NCBI GenBank assembly: GCA_039922875.1
Contig: JBDTDV010000067.1
Coordinates: forward strand, 43,970 to 107,969
DNA length: 64,000 nt
Source of the DNA: JBDTDV01 sp039922875
Lineage (GTDB): Bacteria; Actinomycetota; Actinomycetes; Actinomycetales; Microbacteriaceae
Direction of reading: 5' to 3'
In this document: positions 8,252-17,807 of the stretch, piece by piece
How positions within the stretch are numbered: the stretch's first letter is position 1
How the letters are laid out: the number at the start of each line of letters is the position of its first letter
The notes under the pieces: generated by a model
What the model was told of the DNA's origin: nothing
The model's database searches: none
The model's input: the letters and a program-made list of their open reading frames with translations, nothing else
Translations under genes and position numbers: made by a program

Positions 8252-9219
8252 TGCGTGCTGACCGCCCCTTCGATGGCATCCTCGAGCTGATCCAGCCCGT
8301 GTGAGATCACCTCGCCATACAGATCATCCGGATCCAGCCTACGCAGTTCTTCGGCCAAACAGTCGCGGAGGCTGCGGCGCGGCAGCGACAGGTCGTGGGT
8401 CGGCTGGTTCGGCTGAATCAGGGTGGCGATGTTCGGAATGGAGCGCTCGAGCTCGATCAGACCGGACTCGCGCATGAGCCGGACCCCGTGGATGCCGCTG
8501 GAACCGGTGCCTCGGCTGGTCAGATCGCGGCGGGCCGGAACCTGCAGTTGCAGTTGAAGCCACGCCGCCAGGAGCACCGTAGAGGGGGAGTCGGCGGCGC
8601 CGGATACTTCCACCTCGGTGATCGGCTGGTACGGCGGCTGATCCAGAACCGCGGCCAGTTGGGCCCGCCACAGCGTCAACCTGGTCCAGGAAAAGTCGGT
8701 ATCGCCCGGGGCATAGGTCTTTGACAGGTGCCGGAGTGCCGCGTGCGGGTCGGCCTGGGTCGACGCGTCGGTGATCCTCCTGGTGGCGATCCTGCCCAGC
8801 GGGCACTGCGACACCACGTCCGGCGCCAAGCCGGGCCACCACGCGACCACCGGAGCGTCTGGCAGCAGTAACGGCGTGACCAGTCCCTCCTCGTCGCTTG
8901 CGGTCTCGCCATACGCCTTGAGCATGATGACCTCGCTCGCGCCGGCATCGCCGCCGACCCGGATCTGGCCATCCAGTCGACCGGTTCCGGTCAACGGGGC
9001 CTCGGCATCCGGGTCTGCGGTGGAGACCACTATCACCCGCATCGGATGCTCGCGGGAGGCATCGTTGGCCGCTTCGATGGCCTCCTCTTCTTGGCCGAGC
9101 GAGGTCGCGATCACCAGTGTGAGAACTCGTCCCAAGGCGACCGCTCCGCCCTCCTGACGAATCTTCACCAGGGTCTTGGCGACCTTGCTCGTCGTAGTGT
9201 TGGGCAGATCGACAATCAT
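8248..9219 (-). CDS. opcA: OpcA, glucose-6-phosphate dehydrogenase assembly protein
   Basis: 323-residue OpcA-type protein, required in cyanobacteria and Actinobacteria for assembly or redox activation of glucose-6-phosphate dehydrogenase. Recognised by its length, the N-terminal MIVDLPNTTTSKVAKTL segment, WWPGLAPD in the middle and its fixed place directly after zwf. It overlaps zwf by 4 nt and pgl by 4 nt, so the three proteins are translationally coupled. Confidence 0.94.
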   Translation of the reverse strand: MIVDLPNTTTSKVAKTLVKIRQEGGAVALGRVLTLVIATSLGQEEEAIEAANDASREHPMRVIVVSTADPDAEAPLTGTGRLDGQIRVGGDAGASEVIMLKAYGETASDEEGLVTPLLLPDAPVVAWWPGLAPDVVSQCPLGRIATRRITDASTQADPHAALRHLSKTYAPGDTDFSWTRLTLWRAQLAAVLDQPPYQPITEVEVSGAADSPSTVLLAAWLQLQLQVPARRDLTSRGTGSSGIHGVRLMRESGLIELERSIPNIATLIQPNQPTHDLSLPRRSLRDCLAEELRRLDPDDLYGEVISHGLDQLEDAIEGAVSTQ

Positions 9220-10757
9220 GGTCGCCTCCAGGTTCGGCCGTCGCGGGCCAATAGGTCGTCGGCGGAGCTGGGCCCCCAGGTTCCGGGGCGGTATTGCTCC
9301 GGTTGCCCTTGAGTCGCCCAGAATCTCTCGATCGGGTCGAGGATCTTCCAGGAGAGCTCGACTTCTTCATGCCGGGGGAACAGCGGCGGGTCACCGAGCA
9401 GTACATCGAGAATCAGTCGCTCATAGGCTTCCGGGCTGGCTTCGGTGAACGCGTGCCCGTAGCCGAAGTCCATCGTCACGTCGCGCACCTGCATCGTCGC
9501 GCCGGGCACTTTGGAACCGAAACGGATGGTGACCCCCTCGTCGGGCTGGACCCGGATGACCAGGGCGTTCTGGCCGAGGGCAGACGTCTGGCCCTGCCCG
9601 AACAACTGTTGCGGGGCTCGTTTGAACACGACCGCGATCTCGGTCACCCGGCGGCCCAGTCGCTTGCCCGCCCGGAGATAAAACGGCACGCCTGCCCAGC
9701 GTCTAGTACCGATTTCCAGGCGCATCGCAGCGTACGTCTCGGTGGTGGAATCCGGGTTCATCCCATCTTCGTGGAGGAAGCCGAGGACCTTCTCCCCACC
9801 CTGCCAGCCGCTGGAGTACTGCCCGCGAGCTGTGCCGGCGGCCAGATCTTGAGGCAACTTGATCGCCCGGAGGATCTTCTCCTTCTCGGCGCGCAAATCC
9901 GACGCGTTGAACGCGATCGGCTCTTCCATCGCGGTCAGCGCCAACAGCTGAAGCAGATGATTTTGGATGACGTCTCTGGCCGCCCCGATCCCGTCGTAAT
10001 AGCCCGCCCGGCCGCCGACTCCGATGTCCTCAGCCATCGTGATCTGGACGTGATCGACATAGTTCGTGTTCCAAATCGGCTCGTAGAGCTGGTTCGCAAA
10101 ACGCAGTGCCAGGATGTTCTGCACCGTCTCCTTGCCCAGGTAGTGGTCGATGCGGAACACCGAGTCCGGAGGGAACACCGACTCCACGACGTTGTTCAGT
10201 TCCCGTGCCGAGGCCAGATCGCTGCCGAAGGGCTTTTCGATGACCACCCGGCGCCAGCGGCCGTTCTCCTGGTCGGCGAGCCCGGAGTGGCGCAGTTGCT
10301 CGGTGACCAGCGGAAACGACTTCGGCGGGATCGACAGGTAGAACGCGTGGTTTCCCATGGTCCCGCGATCCCGGTCCAGCGCGTGCACGGTCTCTTTGAG
10401 CCGCTGGAACGCTGCGGCATCATCGAACTCACCGGGTACAAAACGGATGCCCTGGGCCAGTTGCTGCCAGACATCATCGCGGAAGTCGGTGCGAGCGTAC
10501 TGCTTGACCGCGTCGTGGACCACCTTCTCGAAGTCCTGGTCCGCCCAATCCCGCCTGGCGAACCCGACGAGTGCGAACCCGGGTGGTAGCAGACCACGAT
10601 TGGCCAGATCGTACACCGCGGGCATCAGCTTCTTGCGGGAGAGGTCACCGGTCACTCCGAAGATGATCAACGCACTCGGCCCAGCGATTCGGTTCAGCCG
10701 ACGATCGGACGGCAACCGCAGCGGGTTGAAGTCCTTGCTGATTTGCACCGGTGACAT
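9216..10757 (-). CDS. zwf: Glucose-6-phosphate 1-dehydrogenase
   Basis: 513-residue NADP-dependent enzyme catalysing the first step of the oxidative pentose phosphate pathway. The N-terminal nucleotide-binding GVTGDLSRKKL (about residue 34) and the active-site signature RIDHYLGKETVQN (about residue 200) are clear. ATG start with AAAGGAG seven bases upstream. Preceded by pgi (24 nt gap) and followed by opcA with a 4-nt overlap. Confidence 0.98.
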   Translation of the reverse strand: MSPVQISKDFNPLRLPSDRRLNRIAGPSALIIFGVTGDLSRKKLMPAVYDLANRGLLPPGFALVGFARRDWADQDFEKVVHDAVKQYARTDFRDDVWQQLAQGIRFVPGEFDDAAAFQRLKETVHALDRDRGTMGNHAFYLSIPPKSFPLVTEQLRHSGLADQENGRWRRVVIEKPFGSDLASARELNNVVESVFPPDSVFRIDHYLGKETVQNILALRFANQLYEPIWNTNYVDHVQITMAEDIGVGGRAGYYDGIGAARDVIQNHLLQLLALTAMEEPIAFNASDLRAEKEKILRAIKLPQDLAAGTARGQYSSGWQGGEKVLGFLHEDGMNPDSTTETYAAMRLEIGTRRWAGVPFYLRAGKRLGRRVTEIAVVFKRAPQQLFGQGQTSALGQNALVIRVQPDEGVTIRFGSKVPGATMQVRDVTMDFGYGHAFTEASPEAYERLILDVLLGDPPLFPRHEEVELSWKILDPIERFWATQGQPEQYRPGTWGPSSADDLLARDGRTWRRP

Positions 10758-10780
10758 GCAGCTCCTTTAAGGATGAATGC

Positions 10781-12400
10781 TTAGTTGAACGCGCTGAACA
10801 GTGCGACGAGGTCGTTCGCCGGGTCGGTGAGGTTGAGGGTCAGCACCGGGCGGCCATGGTCCGCGAGAACACTCGCGTCTCCGGAGGCCTGTGCCTGGAT
10901 CAGTTGACCAAACGTGAATGGGCGATCCGGGATCTCCAGGTCTGCGGCGGCGTCCTCGGTAATCTGCAAAAAGACCCCCGCCGCCGGCCCGCCCTTGTGG
11001 AACTGCCCGGTGGAGTGCAGGAAGCGTGGCCCCCATCCGAATGTCACCGGTCGCCTCGCCTTAGCAGCCAGCAGGTCCCGAAGTCCGGCAAGCTGCGGCA
11101 ATGCCACCCGGTCGACGTACGCCTGAATGGCGACATAACCGTCCGGGCCGAGCTGGCCCAACAGCGCGTCCACCGCAGCCTCGATCGAGCCTGCGTTCTC
11201 GGCGCTCAGACCCAGTCCTGTGGTCGCACGTACCTCGATGCCGTCTACGGCGAAGATCGGTGCGGTCGGTTCCGGCCGGGCGTCCAGCAATCCCCGGGTG
11301 GCTTCCTTGGCCGATTCGACGTCGGGCTGGTCGAACGGGTTGATGCCCAGAATGCGGCCGGCCACGGCCGTCGCGTACTCCCAGACCAGGAATTGCGCAC
11401 CGAGAGATCCGCTGACCAAAATCTCGCCATCATGCCTTGCTCCAGGAAGCAGATGATGGGCGCTGGCATCCTCGACGACCCGTACGATCTGCAGGTCCGG
11501 GAGATTCTCCTCCAGCTCGGGGGAGAGCGGGTCGAGGACGACCGGGAGCAGCCCGGTGCCCTGCTTCCCGGTGGACTCGGCGATCAACTGCTCCGCCCAG
11601 TCCGCGAAACCAACGATGTGGGTACCGTCCGAAACGATGCCCAGCTTGTCCTTGAGCGGTTTGGTATCGGCGATGGCGGCGCCCAGGATCAGGCCAGGGT
11701 TCGTCTCGTCGTCGATGGAGAGTTCCAGCGAGATGGTCTCCGCTTCGCGGAGCAGCTCATCTATGTCAACACCGGCGAGGCCGGAGGGGACCAGGCCGAA
11801 CGCGGTCAAAGCGGAGTACCGGCCGCCCACGTCCGGATCCGCATTGAAGACGTGGTAGCCGGCAGCTCTGGCCGAGGTGTCCAGTGGTGAGCCGGGATCG
11901 GTGACCACCACGATGCGCTCGGCTGGGTCGACGCCGATCTCGGTGAATGCCTTCTCGTACAGTCGGCGCTGGCTGTCAGTCTCCACGGTGGAGCCCGACT
12001 TGCTGGAGATCACGATCGCGCTGGTGGCCAGCCGGTCACTCAATGCGCTGCGCACCTGTCCGGGCGCGGTCGAGTCCAAGATGGTCAGCTCAACATGGGA
12101 GGTACGGGTGATCACCTCAGGGGCGAGCGAGGACCCGCCCATCCCGCCCAGCAGAACATGGTCGACTCCGGCGGTCCGGAGTGTGTCGCGCAGCGCGATG
12201 ATCTCTGCAACCAGCGGTCGCGAATTCGCCACCGCCTCGACCCAGCCGAGACGCTTTGCCGCTTCTCGCTCCGCGTCTTTTCCCCAGAGCGCGGGGTCAA
12301 GCCCGGTAATTCCGGATGCGACCAGGTCTGCTACCAGGGCCGGCATCAGCCGATCGACGGCCTCTTTCGGCGCGCCGCTTAGGTGAATTTTGAAGCTCAT
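10781..12400 (-). CDS. pgi: Glucose-6-phosphate isomerase
   Basis: 539-residue phosphoglucose isomerase, linking glycolysis with the pentose phosphate pathway. The sugar-phosphate binding segments GMGGSSLAPEV (about residue 84) and ISSKSGSTVET (about residue 131) are SIS-domain features. Its start overlaps the tal stop by 4 nt. Having pgi inside a tkt-tal-pgi-zwf-opcA-pgl operon puts the whole hexose/pentose interconversion set under one transcript. Confidence 0.96.
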   Translation of the reverse strand: MSFKIHLSGAPKEAVDRLMPALVADLVASGITGLDPALWGKDAEREAAKRLGWVEAVANSRPLVAEIIALRDTLRTAGVDHVLLGGMGGSSLAPEVITRTSHVELTILDSTAPGQVRSALSDRLATSAIVISSKSGSTVETDSQRRLYEKAFTEIGVDPAERIVVVTDPGSPLDTSARAAGYHVFNADPDVGGRYSALTAFGLVPSGLAGVDIDELLREAETISLELSIDDETNPGLILGAAIADTKPLKDKLGIVSDGTHIVGFADWAEQLIAESTGKQGTGLLPVVLDPLSPELEENLPDLQIVRVVEDASAHHLLPGARHDGEILVSGSLGAQFLVWEYATAVAGRILGINPFDQPDVESAKEATRGLLDARPEPTAPIFAVDGIEVRATTGLGLSAENAGSIEAAVDALLGQLGPDGYVAIQAYVDRVALPQLAGLRDLLAAKARRPVTFGWGPRFLHSTGQFHKGGPAAGVFLQITEDAAADLEIPDRPFTFGQLIQAQASGDASVLADHGRPVLTLNLTDPANDLVALFSAFN

Positions 12401-13515
12401 CGAGACGCGCCCTTCAACGCGGCCTCGACGCTGTCGCGCAACTCACCCCAGGAGACGATGAACTTATCGATGCCCTCCTTCTCGAGTAGTTCGGTGACCT
12501 CAGTGTACGAAACCCCCTGTGCATCGATCGCGTTCAGCAGATCATTCGCCGCGCCATAGGTACCCTGAACGGAGTTCTGCGGAATCACCGCATGGTCCTG
12601 GGTAGCCTCCAGAGTCTTGGCCGGCATGGTGTTGATGACTTCCGGGGCCACCAACTCGGTCACATAGAGCGTGTCGGGCAGGCTCGGGTCCTTGACTCCG
12701 GTCGATGCCCACAGCGGGCGCTGCTTATGCGCACCGGCCGCCAGCAATCCCTTGGCCCGCTCGGTAGCGAAGGCCTGCTCGTAGATCTCATACGCCAGTC
12801 GGGCGTTGGCGATCCCGGCTTTGCTTTTCAGCGCCAGGGCCTCTGTAGTGCCGATTGCGGTCAGTCGCTTATCGACCTCCGTGTCGACCCGAGACACGAA
12901 GAACGATGCGACCGAGTGGATGGTGGAGAGATCTATGCCGGCAGCCTTGGCCTTCTCCAGCCCGGTGAGATACGCGTTGATGACCTGGCGATGCCGCTCG
13001 AGGCTGAAGATCAAGGTGACGTTGATACTGATCCCGACCGCGGTGGACTCGGTGATCGCCTCAAGGCCGGCGACCGTCGCCGGAATCTTGATCATCGCGT
13101 TGCGCCGGTCGACCTTCTTCCACAGTCGCTTTGCGGCAGCAACGGTTCCTGCGGTGTCATGAGCCAGTCCGGGCTCTACCTCGATAGAGGCCCGCCCGTC
13201 GAAGCCACCGGATGCCTGGAACGCCGGCAGGAAAACATCGCAGGCGCTTGCGACATCTCTGGTGGTGATTTCGAAAATTGCGTCCGTGACGTCAGTGCCG
13301 GCTGCGGCCAGTTCGCGGACCTGCTGGTCGTATGCTGCGCCGTTGGCCAGCGCCTTGGCGAAGATGGTCGGATTGGATGTCACCCCGACGACATTTCGCT
13401 CGTCGACGAGCTTCTGCAGGCCTCCAGTGGACAGGAGTTCCCGGGACAGATCATCGAGCCAGATGCTCACCCCTGCCTCAGCCAGTTGCGCGGTGGGTGT
13501 TGTTGCTGCGGTCAT
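12397..13515 (-). CDS. tal: Transaldolase
   Basis: 372-residue transaldolase, moving a dihydroxyacetone unit from sedoheptulose 7-phosphate to glyceraldehyde 3-phosphate. The Schiff-base lysine lies in MIKIPAT (about residue 140), and VTSNPTIF is near residue 45. I chose the ATG at 13515 because AGGAGA lies just upstream; a longer reading to 13560 has no ribosome binding site. It follows tkt by 48 nt and overlaps pgi by 4 nt. Confidence 0.96.
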   Translation of the reverse strand: MTAATTPTAQLAEAGVSIWLDDLSRELLSTGGLQKLVDERNVVGVTSNPTIFAKALANGAAYDQQVRELAAAGTDVTDAIFEITTRDVASACDVFLPAFQASGGFDGRASIEVEPGLAHDTAGTVAAAKRLWKKVDRRNAMIKIPATVAGLEAITESTAVGISINVTLIFSLERHRQVINAYLTGLEKAKAAGIDLSTIHSVASFFVSRVDTEVDKRLTAIGTTEALALKSKAGIANARLAYEIYEQAFATERAKGLLAAGAHKQRPLWASTGVKDPSLPDTLYVTELVAPEVINTMPAKTLEATQDHAVIPQNSVQGTYGAANDLLNAIDAQGVSYTEVTELLEKEGIDKFIVSWGELRDSVEAALKGASR

Positions 13516-13563
13516 ATTGTTCTCCTCTGGAAAATCTTCGTCTGCACTTGATCTCTGCAACGC

Positions 13564-15657
13564 TTACAGGGAGGCAATCGATTCCTTTGCGGCCGAGACG
13601 ACAGCCTCCGTGGTCAGGCCGAATTCGCGGTACAGGGTTTCGTAGTCTGCCGACGCGCCGAAATGTTCGATCGAGACACTGCGTCCGTGTGGGCCGATAT
13701 ACGGCATCCAGGTCAGTGCGATTCCGGCCTCGACAGAAACCCGGGCCGATACCGCGGCCGGCAGCACCGATTCGCGATATGCCGCATCCTGCTCTTGGAA
13801 CCACTCCAGGCATGGGGCGGAGACGACCCGCGCGTTGACCCCCTCGCCGCGCAGTACCTCGCGCGCCTGGACTGCAAACTGGACCTCCGAGCCGGTCGCG
13901 ATGATGATCACATCTGGCGTGCCGTCAGGCGCATCGGCCAGAACGTAGGCGCCCTTCTCGGCATTGGCCGCCGACGCGAACACGTCACCGGATGCCTGGC
14001 CGTCGCCGCGCTGGAATACCGGCAGATTCTGGCGACTCAGCACGATCCCGGCCGGGCCGTCGCGACGCTCCAGCATGCGCTTCCAGGCATAGCCCGTCTC
14101 GTTCGCGTCGGCAGGCCGCACGACATCCAGTCCAGGAATAGCCCGGAGCGAGGCGAGCTGCTCGACCGGCTGATGCGTCGGTCCGTCACCGCCGAGAGCG
14201 ACCGAATCGTGGGTCCAGACGAAGATCGATGGCGCCTTCATCAGGGCGGCCAGGCGAATGGCCGGACGCTGGTAGTCGCTGAAGATCAGGAACGTGCCAC
14301 CGAACGGCCTGGTGTTGCCGTGCAGCACGATGCCATTGAGAATTGCCGCCATCGCGTGCTCACGGATCCCGAAGTGCAGGACCCTGCCATACCTGTTGCC
14401 GGTCCACTCGTGGGTGGAATGTTCGCTGGGCACGAACGAGTCGGCCGAGGTGATGGTGGTGTTGTTCGACCCCGCGAGGTCTGCCGAACCGCCCCACAGT
14501 TCCGGGACCACCTCGGCGAGAGCGTTGATCACCTTTCCGCTGGCGGCTCGGGTTGAAACATCTTTGTCGGTCGGGAATACCGGCAGGGCGTCCACAATGC
14601 CATCCGGCAGCTGGCCGGAGAGGATCCGGTCAAGCAGGTGCTTACGCTCGGGGTTGGTCTTGGCCCAGGCATCAAACCGCTGGTTCCACTGCTCGTGGTG
14701 CGCGCGGCCGCGATCCACCGCTTTCCTGGTGTGCTCGAGAACCTCCGGGGCTACGTCAAAGGTCTTCTCCGGGTCGAACCCGAGTACTTCCTTCACCGCT
14801 GCCAGTTCCTCCGCGCCGAGCGCCGAGCCGTGGATCGTACCGGTGTTCTGCTTCTTCGGGCTCGGCCAGCCGATGATCGTTCTCAGGATGATCATGGACG
14901 GCTGGTCGGTGACGGCCTGGGCGGCCGCGATGGCGTCGTTCAACTCGGCGACATCCTCGGAGTACACCCCGGTCTTTTTCCAGTCGACTACCTGGACGTG
15001 CCAGTGATAAGCCTCATAGCGCGCCCTCACATCCTCGGTGAAGGCGATGTCGGTGTCGTCCTCGATCGAGATCTGATTGCTGTCGTAAATCACGACGAGG
15101 TTGCCGAGCTGCTGATGCCCGGCGAGCGAGGATGCCTCGCTGGAGACGCCCTCCTGCAGGTCGCCGTCGCTGCAGATCACGTAGACGAAGTGGTCGAAGA
15201 CGCTTTCTCCGGCCGCAGTGTCCGGGTCGAACAGGCCGCGTTCGAAGCGGGACGCGTACGCGAATCCCACGGCAGAGGAGATGCCCTGGCCCAGTGGTCC
15301 CGTGGTGATCTCGATCCCCTCGGTGTGTCCGTACTCTGGGTGCCCCGGGGTCTTCGAGCCCCAGGTTCGCAGAGCCTGCAGATCGGTCAGCTCCAGTCCG
15401 TAGCCGCCGAGGAAGAATTGCACGTACTGCGTCAGTGAGCTGTGCCCGCAGGAGAGGATGAACCGGTCCCTGCCGATCCAGGTCGAATCGCTCGGGTCTG
15501 TGCGCATCACCCGTTGGAAAAGCAGGTAGGCAGCCGGTGCCAGGCTCATCGCCGTGCCCGGGTGTCCATTCCCGACTTTTTCAACCGCGTCAGCCGCGAG
15601 AATTCGCGCCGTATCGACGGCGCGATCATCGATGGGCTCCCACTGCAAAGCTGCCAT
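13564..15657 (-). CDS. tkt: Transketolase
   Basis: 697-residue thiamine-diphosphate enzyme exchanging two-carbon units between sugar phosphates. The N-terminal GHPGTAMSLAP, the TPP/Mg-binding SDGDLQEGV (about residue 165) and the pyrimidine-domain segment with HDSVALGGDGPTHQP (about residue 480) are present. The ATG at 15657 matches family length and has AGAAGGG upstream; the open frame continues 87 codons further but those residues look unlike transketolase. First gene of the minus-strand pentose phosphate operon. Confidence 0.97.
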   Translation of the reverse strand: MAALQWEPIDDRAVDTARILAADAVEKVGNGHPGTAMSLAPAAYLLFQRVMRTDPSDSTWIGRDRFILSCGHSSLTQYVQFFLGGYGLELTDLQALRTWGSKTPGHPEYGHTEGIEITTGPLGQGISSAVGFAYASRFERGLFDPDTAAGESVFDHFVYVICSDGDLQEGVSSEASSLAGHQQLGNLVVIYDSNQISIEDDTDIAFTEDVRARYEAYHWHVQVVDWKKTGVYSEDVAELNDAIAAAQAVTDQPSMIILRTIIGWPSPKKQNTGTIHGSALGAEELAAVKEVLGFDPEKTFDVAPEVLEHTRKAVDRGRAHHEQWNQRFDAWAKTNPERKHLLDRILSGQLPDGIVDALPVFPTDKDVSTRAASGKVINALAEVVPELWGGSADLAGSNNTTITSADSFVPSEHSTHEWTGNRYGRVLHFGIREHAMAAILNGIVLHGNTRPFGGTFLIFSDYQRPAIRLAALMKAPSIFVWTHDSVALGGDGPTHQPVEQLASLRAIPGLDVVRPADANETGYAWKRMLERRDGPAGIVLSRQNLPVFQRGDGQASGDVFASAANAEKGAYVLADAPDGTPDVIIIATGSEVQFAVQAREVLRGEGVNARVVSAPCLEWFQEQDAAYRESVLPAAVSARVSVEAGIALTWMPYIGPHGRSVSIEHFGASADYETLYREFGLTTEAVVSAAKESIASL

Positions 15658-15884
15658 TGGATTCCGACCCTTCTGAGAATGGGCTATGGCCTGATCGGCC
15701 TGCCCAGGTGAGATGGCACGCGCCGACATCTTCGTCACCGGCTCCAGCGTCTGAGAGCGAACCGAAACCGGCGGCCCTAGCGCATTATGGAGTCGGCTAG
15801 CGAGCGCTTTCAGTATACGGACCCCGACTACGGCCACGCAGGGATGCGCGCCAGGACGTCGGCGCAGGGCCGCGCACGATGACC

Positions 15885-15924
15885 TAGAATTGCCGTAGGG
15901 CCAACCGGCCAGGGCCAACCGGTT
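15885..15924 (+). promoter_or_regulatory. ctaB leader: -10 candidate and 14-bp tandem repeat
   Basis: A TAGAAT hexamer (15885-15890) could be the ctaB -10. Directly after it are two tandem 14-bp units sharing AGGGCCAACCGG (15897-15910 and 15911-15924), ending just before the ribosome binding site AGAGGAG. The remaining 225 nt back to the tkt start hold no visible gene; they must also carry the minus-strand tkt promoter, for which I see only a weak CATAAT. Confidence 0.35.
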
Positions 15925-15933
15925 AGAGGAGCA

Positions 15934-16884
15934 ATGGACGTTGCCGTAGATTCCCGCGTCGAGCGCAGCCGCACCCGCTTAACCGGCGCGGTGCTGTCCC
16001 GTAAGATCAAGGGCTATTTCTCCCTCACCAAACCGCGCGTGATGGAGTTGCTGCTAGTCACGACGGTGCCGGTGATGATTCTGGCTCAGCGTGGCATTCC
16101 AGACCTTTGGCTTGTGATCGCTACGGTCGTCGGTGGTGCCCTCAGTGCCGGGTCCGCGGCATCCTTCAACTGCTACATCGACCGCGACATCGATAAGGTG
16201 ATGAACCGCACCCAGCACCGGCCGCTGGTCACCGGGGATCTCAGCCCCCGGGAAGCGCTGATCTTCTCCTGGGTGCTCGCGGTGGGCTCGACGCTCTGGC
16301 TGCTGGTCACCACCAATTGGCTGACCGCTGCGCTGTCGGTTGCCGCGATCTTCTTCTATGTCGTGATCTACACCCTGATTCTGAAGCGGCGTACGCCGCA
16401 GAACATTATTTGGGGCGGCATCGCCGGATGTTTCCCCGTGCTGATCGGGTGGTCTGCGGTCACCGGATCGTTGACCTGGGCACCGTGGATCCTGTTCGCG
16501 GTCATCTTCCTGTGGACGCCGCCGCACTATTGGCCGCTGTCGATGAAGTATCGGGAGGACTACAAGTCGGTCGGCGTACCCATGCTGGCTGTGGTGCGCG
16601 GTCGCCAGGTGGTGGGACTGCAGGTCATTCTGTACGCCTGGGCAACGGTGGCGTGCTCGCTGCTACTGACCCCCATCGCGCATATGGGAGTGATCTACAC
16701 GGCGGTCGCGCTGGCATCCGGCGGCTGGTTCATCTACGAAACGCACCGGTTGTACAGTCTCGCGATCCGGCACGAGCAGGTATCTCCGATGCGGGTGTTC
16801 CACGGCTCGATCAGCTACTTGACGCTACTGTTCCTGGCGGTCGCTATCGACCCGCTGCTGTTGATCTTCCCCTGCCCTGGCTGA
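15934..16884 (+). CDS. ctaB: Protoheme IX farnesyltransferase (heme O synthase)
   Basis: 316-residue polytopic membrane prenyltransferase of the UbiA superfamily. It converts heme B to heme O for aa3-type cytochrome oxidase. The first Asp-rich motif is visible in NCYIDRDIDKVMNRT (about residue 85), with multiple hydrophobic segments throughout. ATG with AGAGGAG six bases upstream. Its last 70 bases overlap the end of the convergent ctaA gene, so the C terminus (LLLIFPCPG) is encoded opposite the ctaA tail. Confidence 0.97.
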   Translation: MDVAVDSRVERSRTRLTGAVLSRKIKGYFSLTKPRVMELLLVTTVPVMILAQRGIPDLWLVIATVVGGALSAGSAASFNCYIDRDIDKVMNRTQHRPLVTGDLSPREALIFSWVLAVGSTLWLLVTTNWLTAALSVAAIFFYVVIYTLILKRRTPQNIIWGGIAGCFPVLIGWSAVTGSLTWAPWILFAVIFLWTPPHYWPLSMKYREDYKSVGVPMLAVVRGRQVVGLQVILYAWATVACSLLLTPIAHMGVIYTAVALASGGWFIYETHRLYSLAIRHEQVSPMRVFHGSISYLTLLFLAVAIDPLLLIFPCPG

Positions 16885-17807
16885 TCCGCGGACACCGGCC
16901 GGTCCGGTTTGGTGACCGCTGGGCTGGTCAACTTCGACAGCACGACGGCGGTGGCCGCGGCAAGCAACCCGGCCAGTACCATATGCGTCACCACCAACCC
17001 GCCCGGCAGTCCGGTGTTCGCCTGGATCAGACCGACCCCGATCTGGGCGAACTGGATCAGCAACAGCCACATCGCCGCCATCCGCACCGTCGCAAGCCCG
17101 AGGGTGAAGGCTGCGGTGACCAGCACGATCGTCAGTCCGAACGTGGCGTAGGCGGGCAGGCTGTGAACATGCTGAAGAAGTTCCGAGTTCAGCCCGTTGC
17201 GCTGCGCGTTCCGGTCTCCGGCGTGCGGACCCGATCCGGTGGTCAGAATGCCGACAAGAATGGTCACTCCGGCGAATCCAGCCATCACCCAGGCGACCAT
17301 GGCGTACCAGGCCGGAACCGCTCGCGTCCGCGCGCCGGGCGTCGCGTAGATGCGCATCACCAAAATCGCTGACAGCGCAACCAGCGCGATAGACACCACG
17401 AAATGCAGCCCGACAACATAAGGATTCAGCTGACTCAACACCGTGATTCCGCCGACGACACCTTGCAGCGGAATGCTCATGCCCAGTGCGAAGGCGATCC
17501 AGAACAGATCGGGCCGCGTCCTGTGCATCCGAATGACGAATACGAACGCCACGATGACCACCACGATCAGCGCCGCGGAGAGCAGTCGATTGCTGAACTC
17601 GATGATGCCGTGGATGCCCATTTCCGGCGTGTTCGTCAACGACGCGCCGGTGCACTTCGGCCAGGTTGGGCAGCCGAGCCCGGACCCGGTCAGACGTACC
17701 GCTCCGCCGGAGGCGATCAGCAGCAGCTGGCCGATCAGGGAAAGCCAGCCGATGACCCGCACCCGCCGGTCGACGATGCGCGGTAGCCAGTCATAGATCC
17801 GATTCAC
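16815..17807 (-). CDS. ctaA: Heme A synthase (COX15/CtaA family)
   Basis: 330-residue membrane enzyme oxidising heme O to heme A. About eight transmembrane helices; heme-ligand histidines occur in hydrophobic helices (for example GIHGIIEFSNRLLS near residue 65, VGLHFVVS near 135, LQHVHSLPAYATF and VVTHMVLAGLL later). GTG start with GAGGAAG ten bases upstream. The C terminus after the last helix is hydrophilic and overlaps ctaB by 70 bp in antisense. It supplies cytochrome oxidase together with ctaB and the SURF1 gene near 25 kb. Confidence 0.96.
   Translation of the reverse strand: MNRIYDWLPRIVDRRVRVIGWLSLIGQLLLIASGGAVRLTGSGLGCPTWPKCTGASLTNTPEMGIHGIIEFSNRLLSAALIVVVIVAFVFVIRMHRTRPDLFWIAFALGMSIPLQGVVGGITVLSQLNPYVVGLHFVVSIALVALSAILVMRIYATPGARTRAVPAWYAMVAWVMAGFAGVTILVGILTTGSGPHAGDRNAQRNGLNSELLQHVHSLPAYATFGLTIVLVTAAFTLGLATVRMAAMWLLLIQFAQIGVGLIQANTGLPGGLVVTHMVLAGLLAAATAVVLSKLTSPAVTKPDRPVSADQPGQGKINSSGSIATARNSSVK

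Noticed and set aside
9294..10589. 431-codon open frame antisense to zwf
   Set aside because: Shadow of zwf; residues are Arg/Gly/Asp-rich with no family motif.
13663..14556. 297-codon plus-strand frame opposite tkt
   Set aside because: Contains no domain and overlaps the pyrimidine-binding part of transketolase.
15658..15918. 87-codon N-terminal extension of transketolase
   Set aside because: Residues are unlike the family and AGAAGGG precedes the ATG at 15657.
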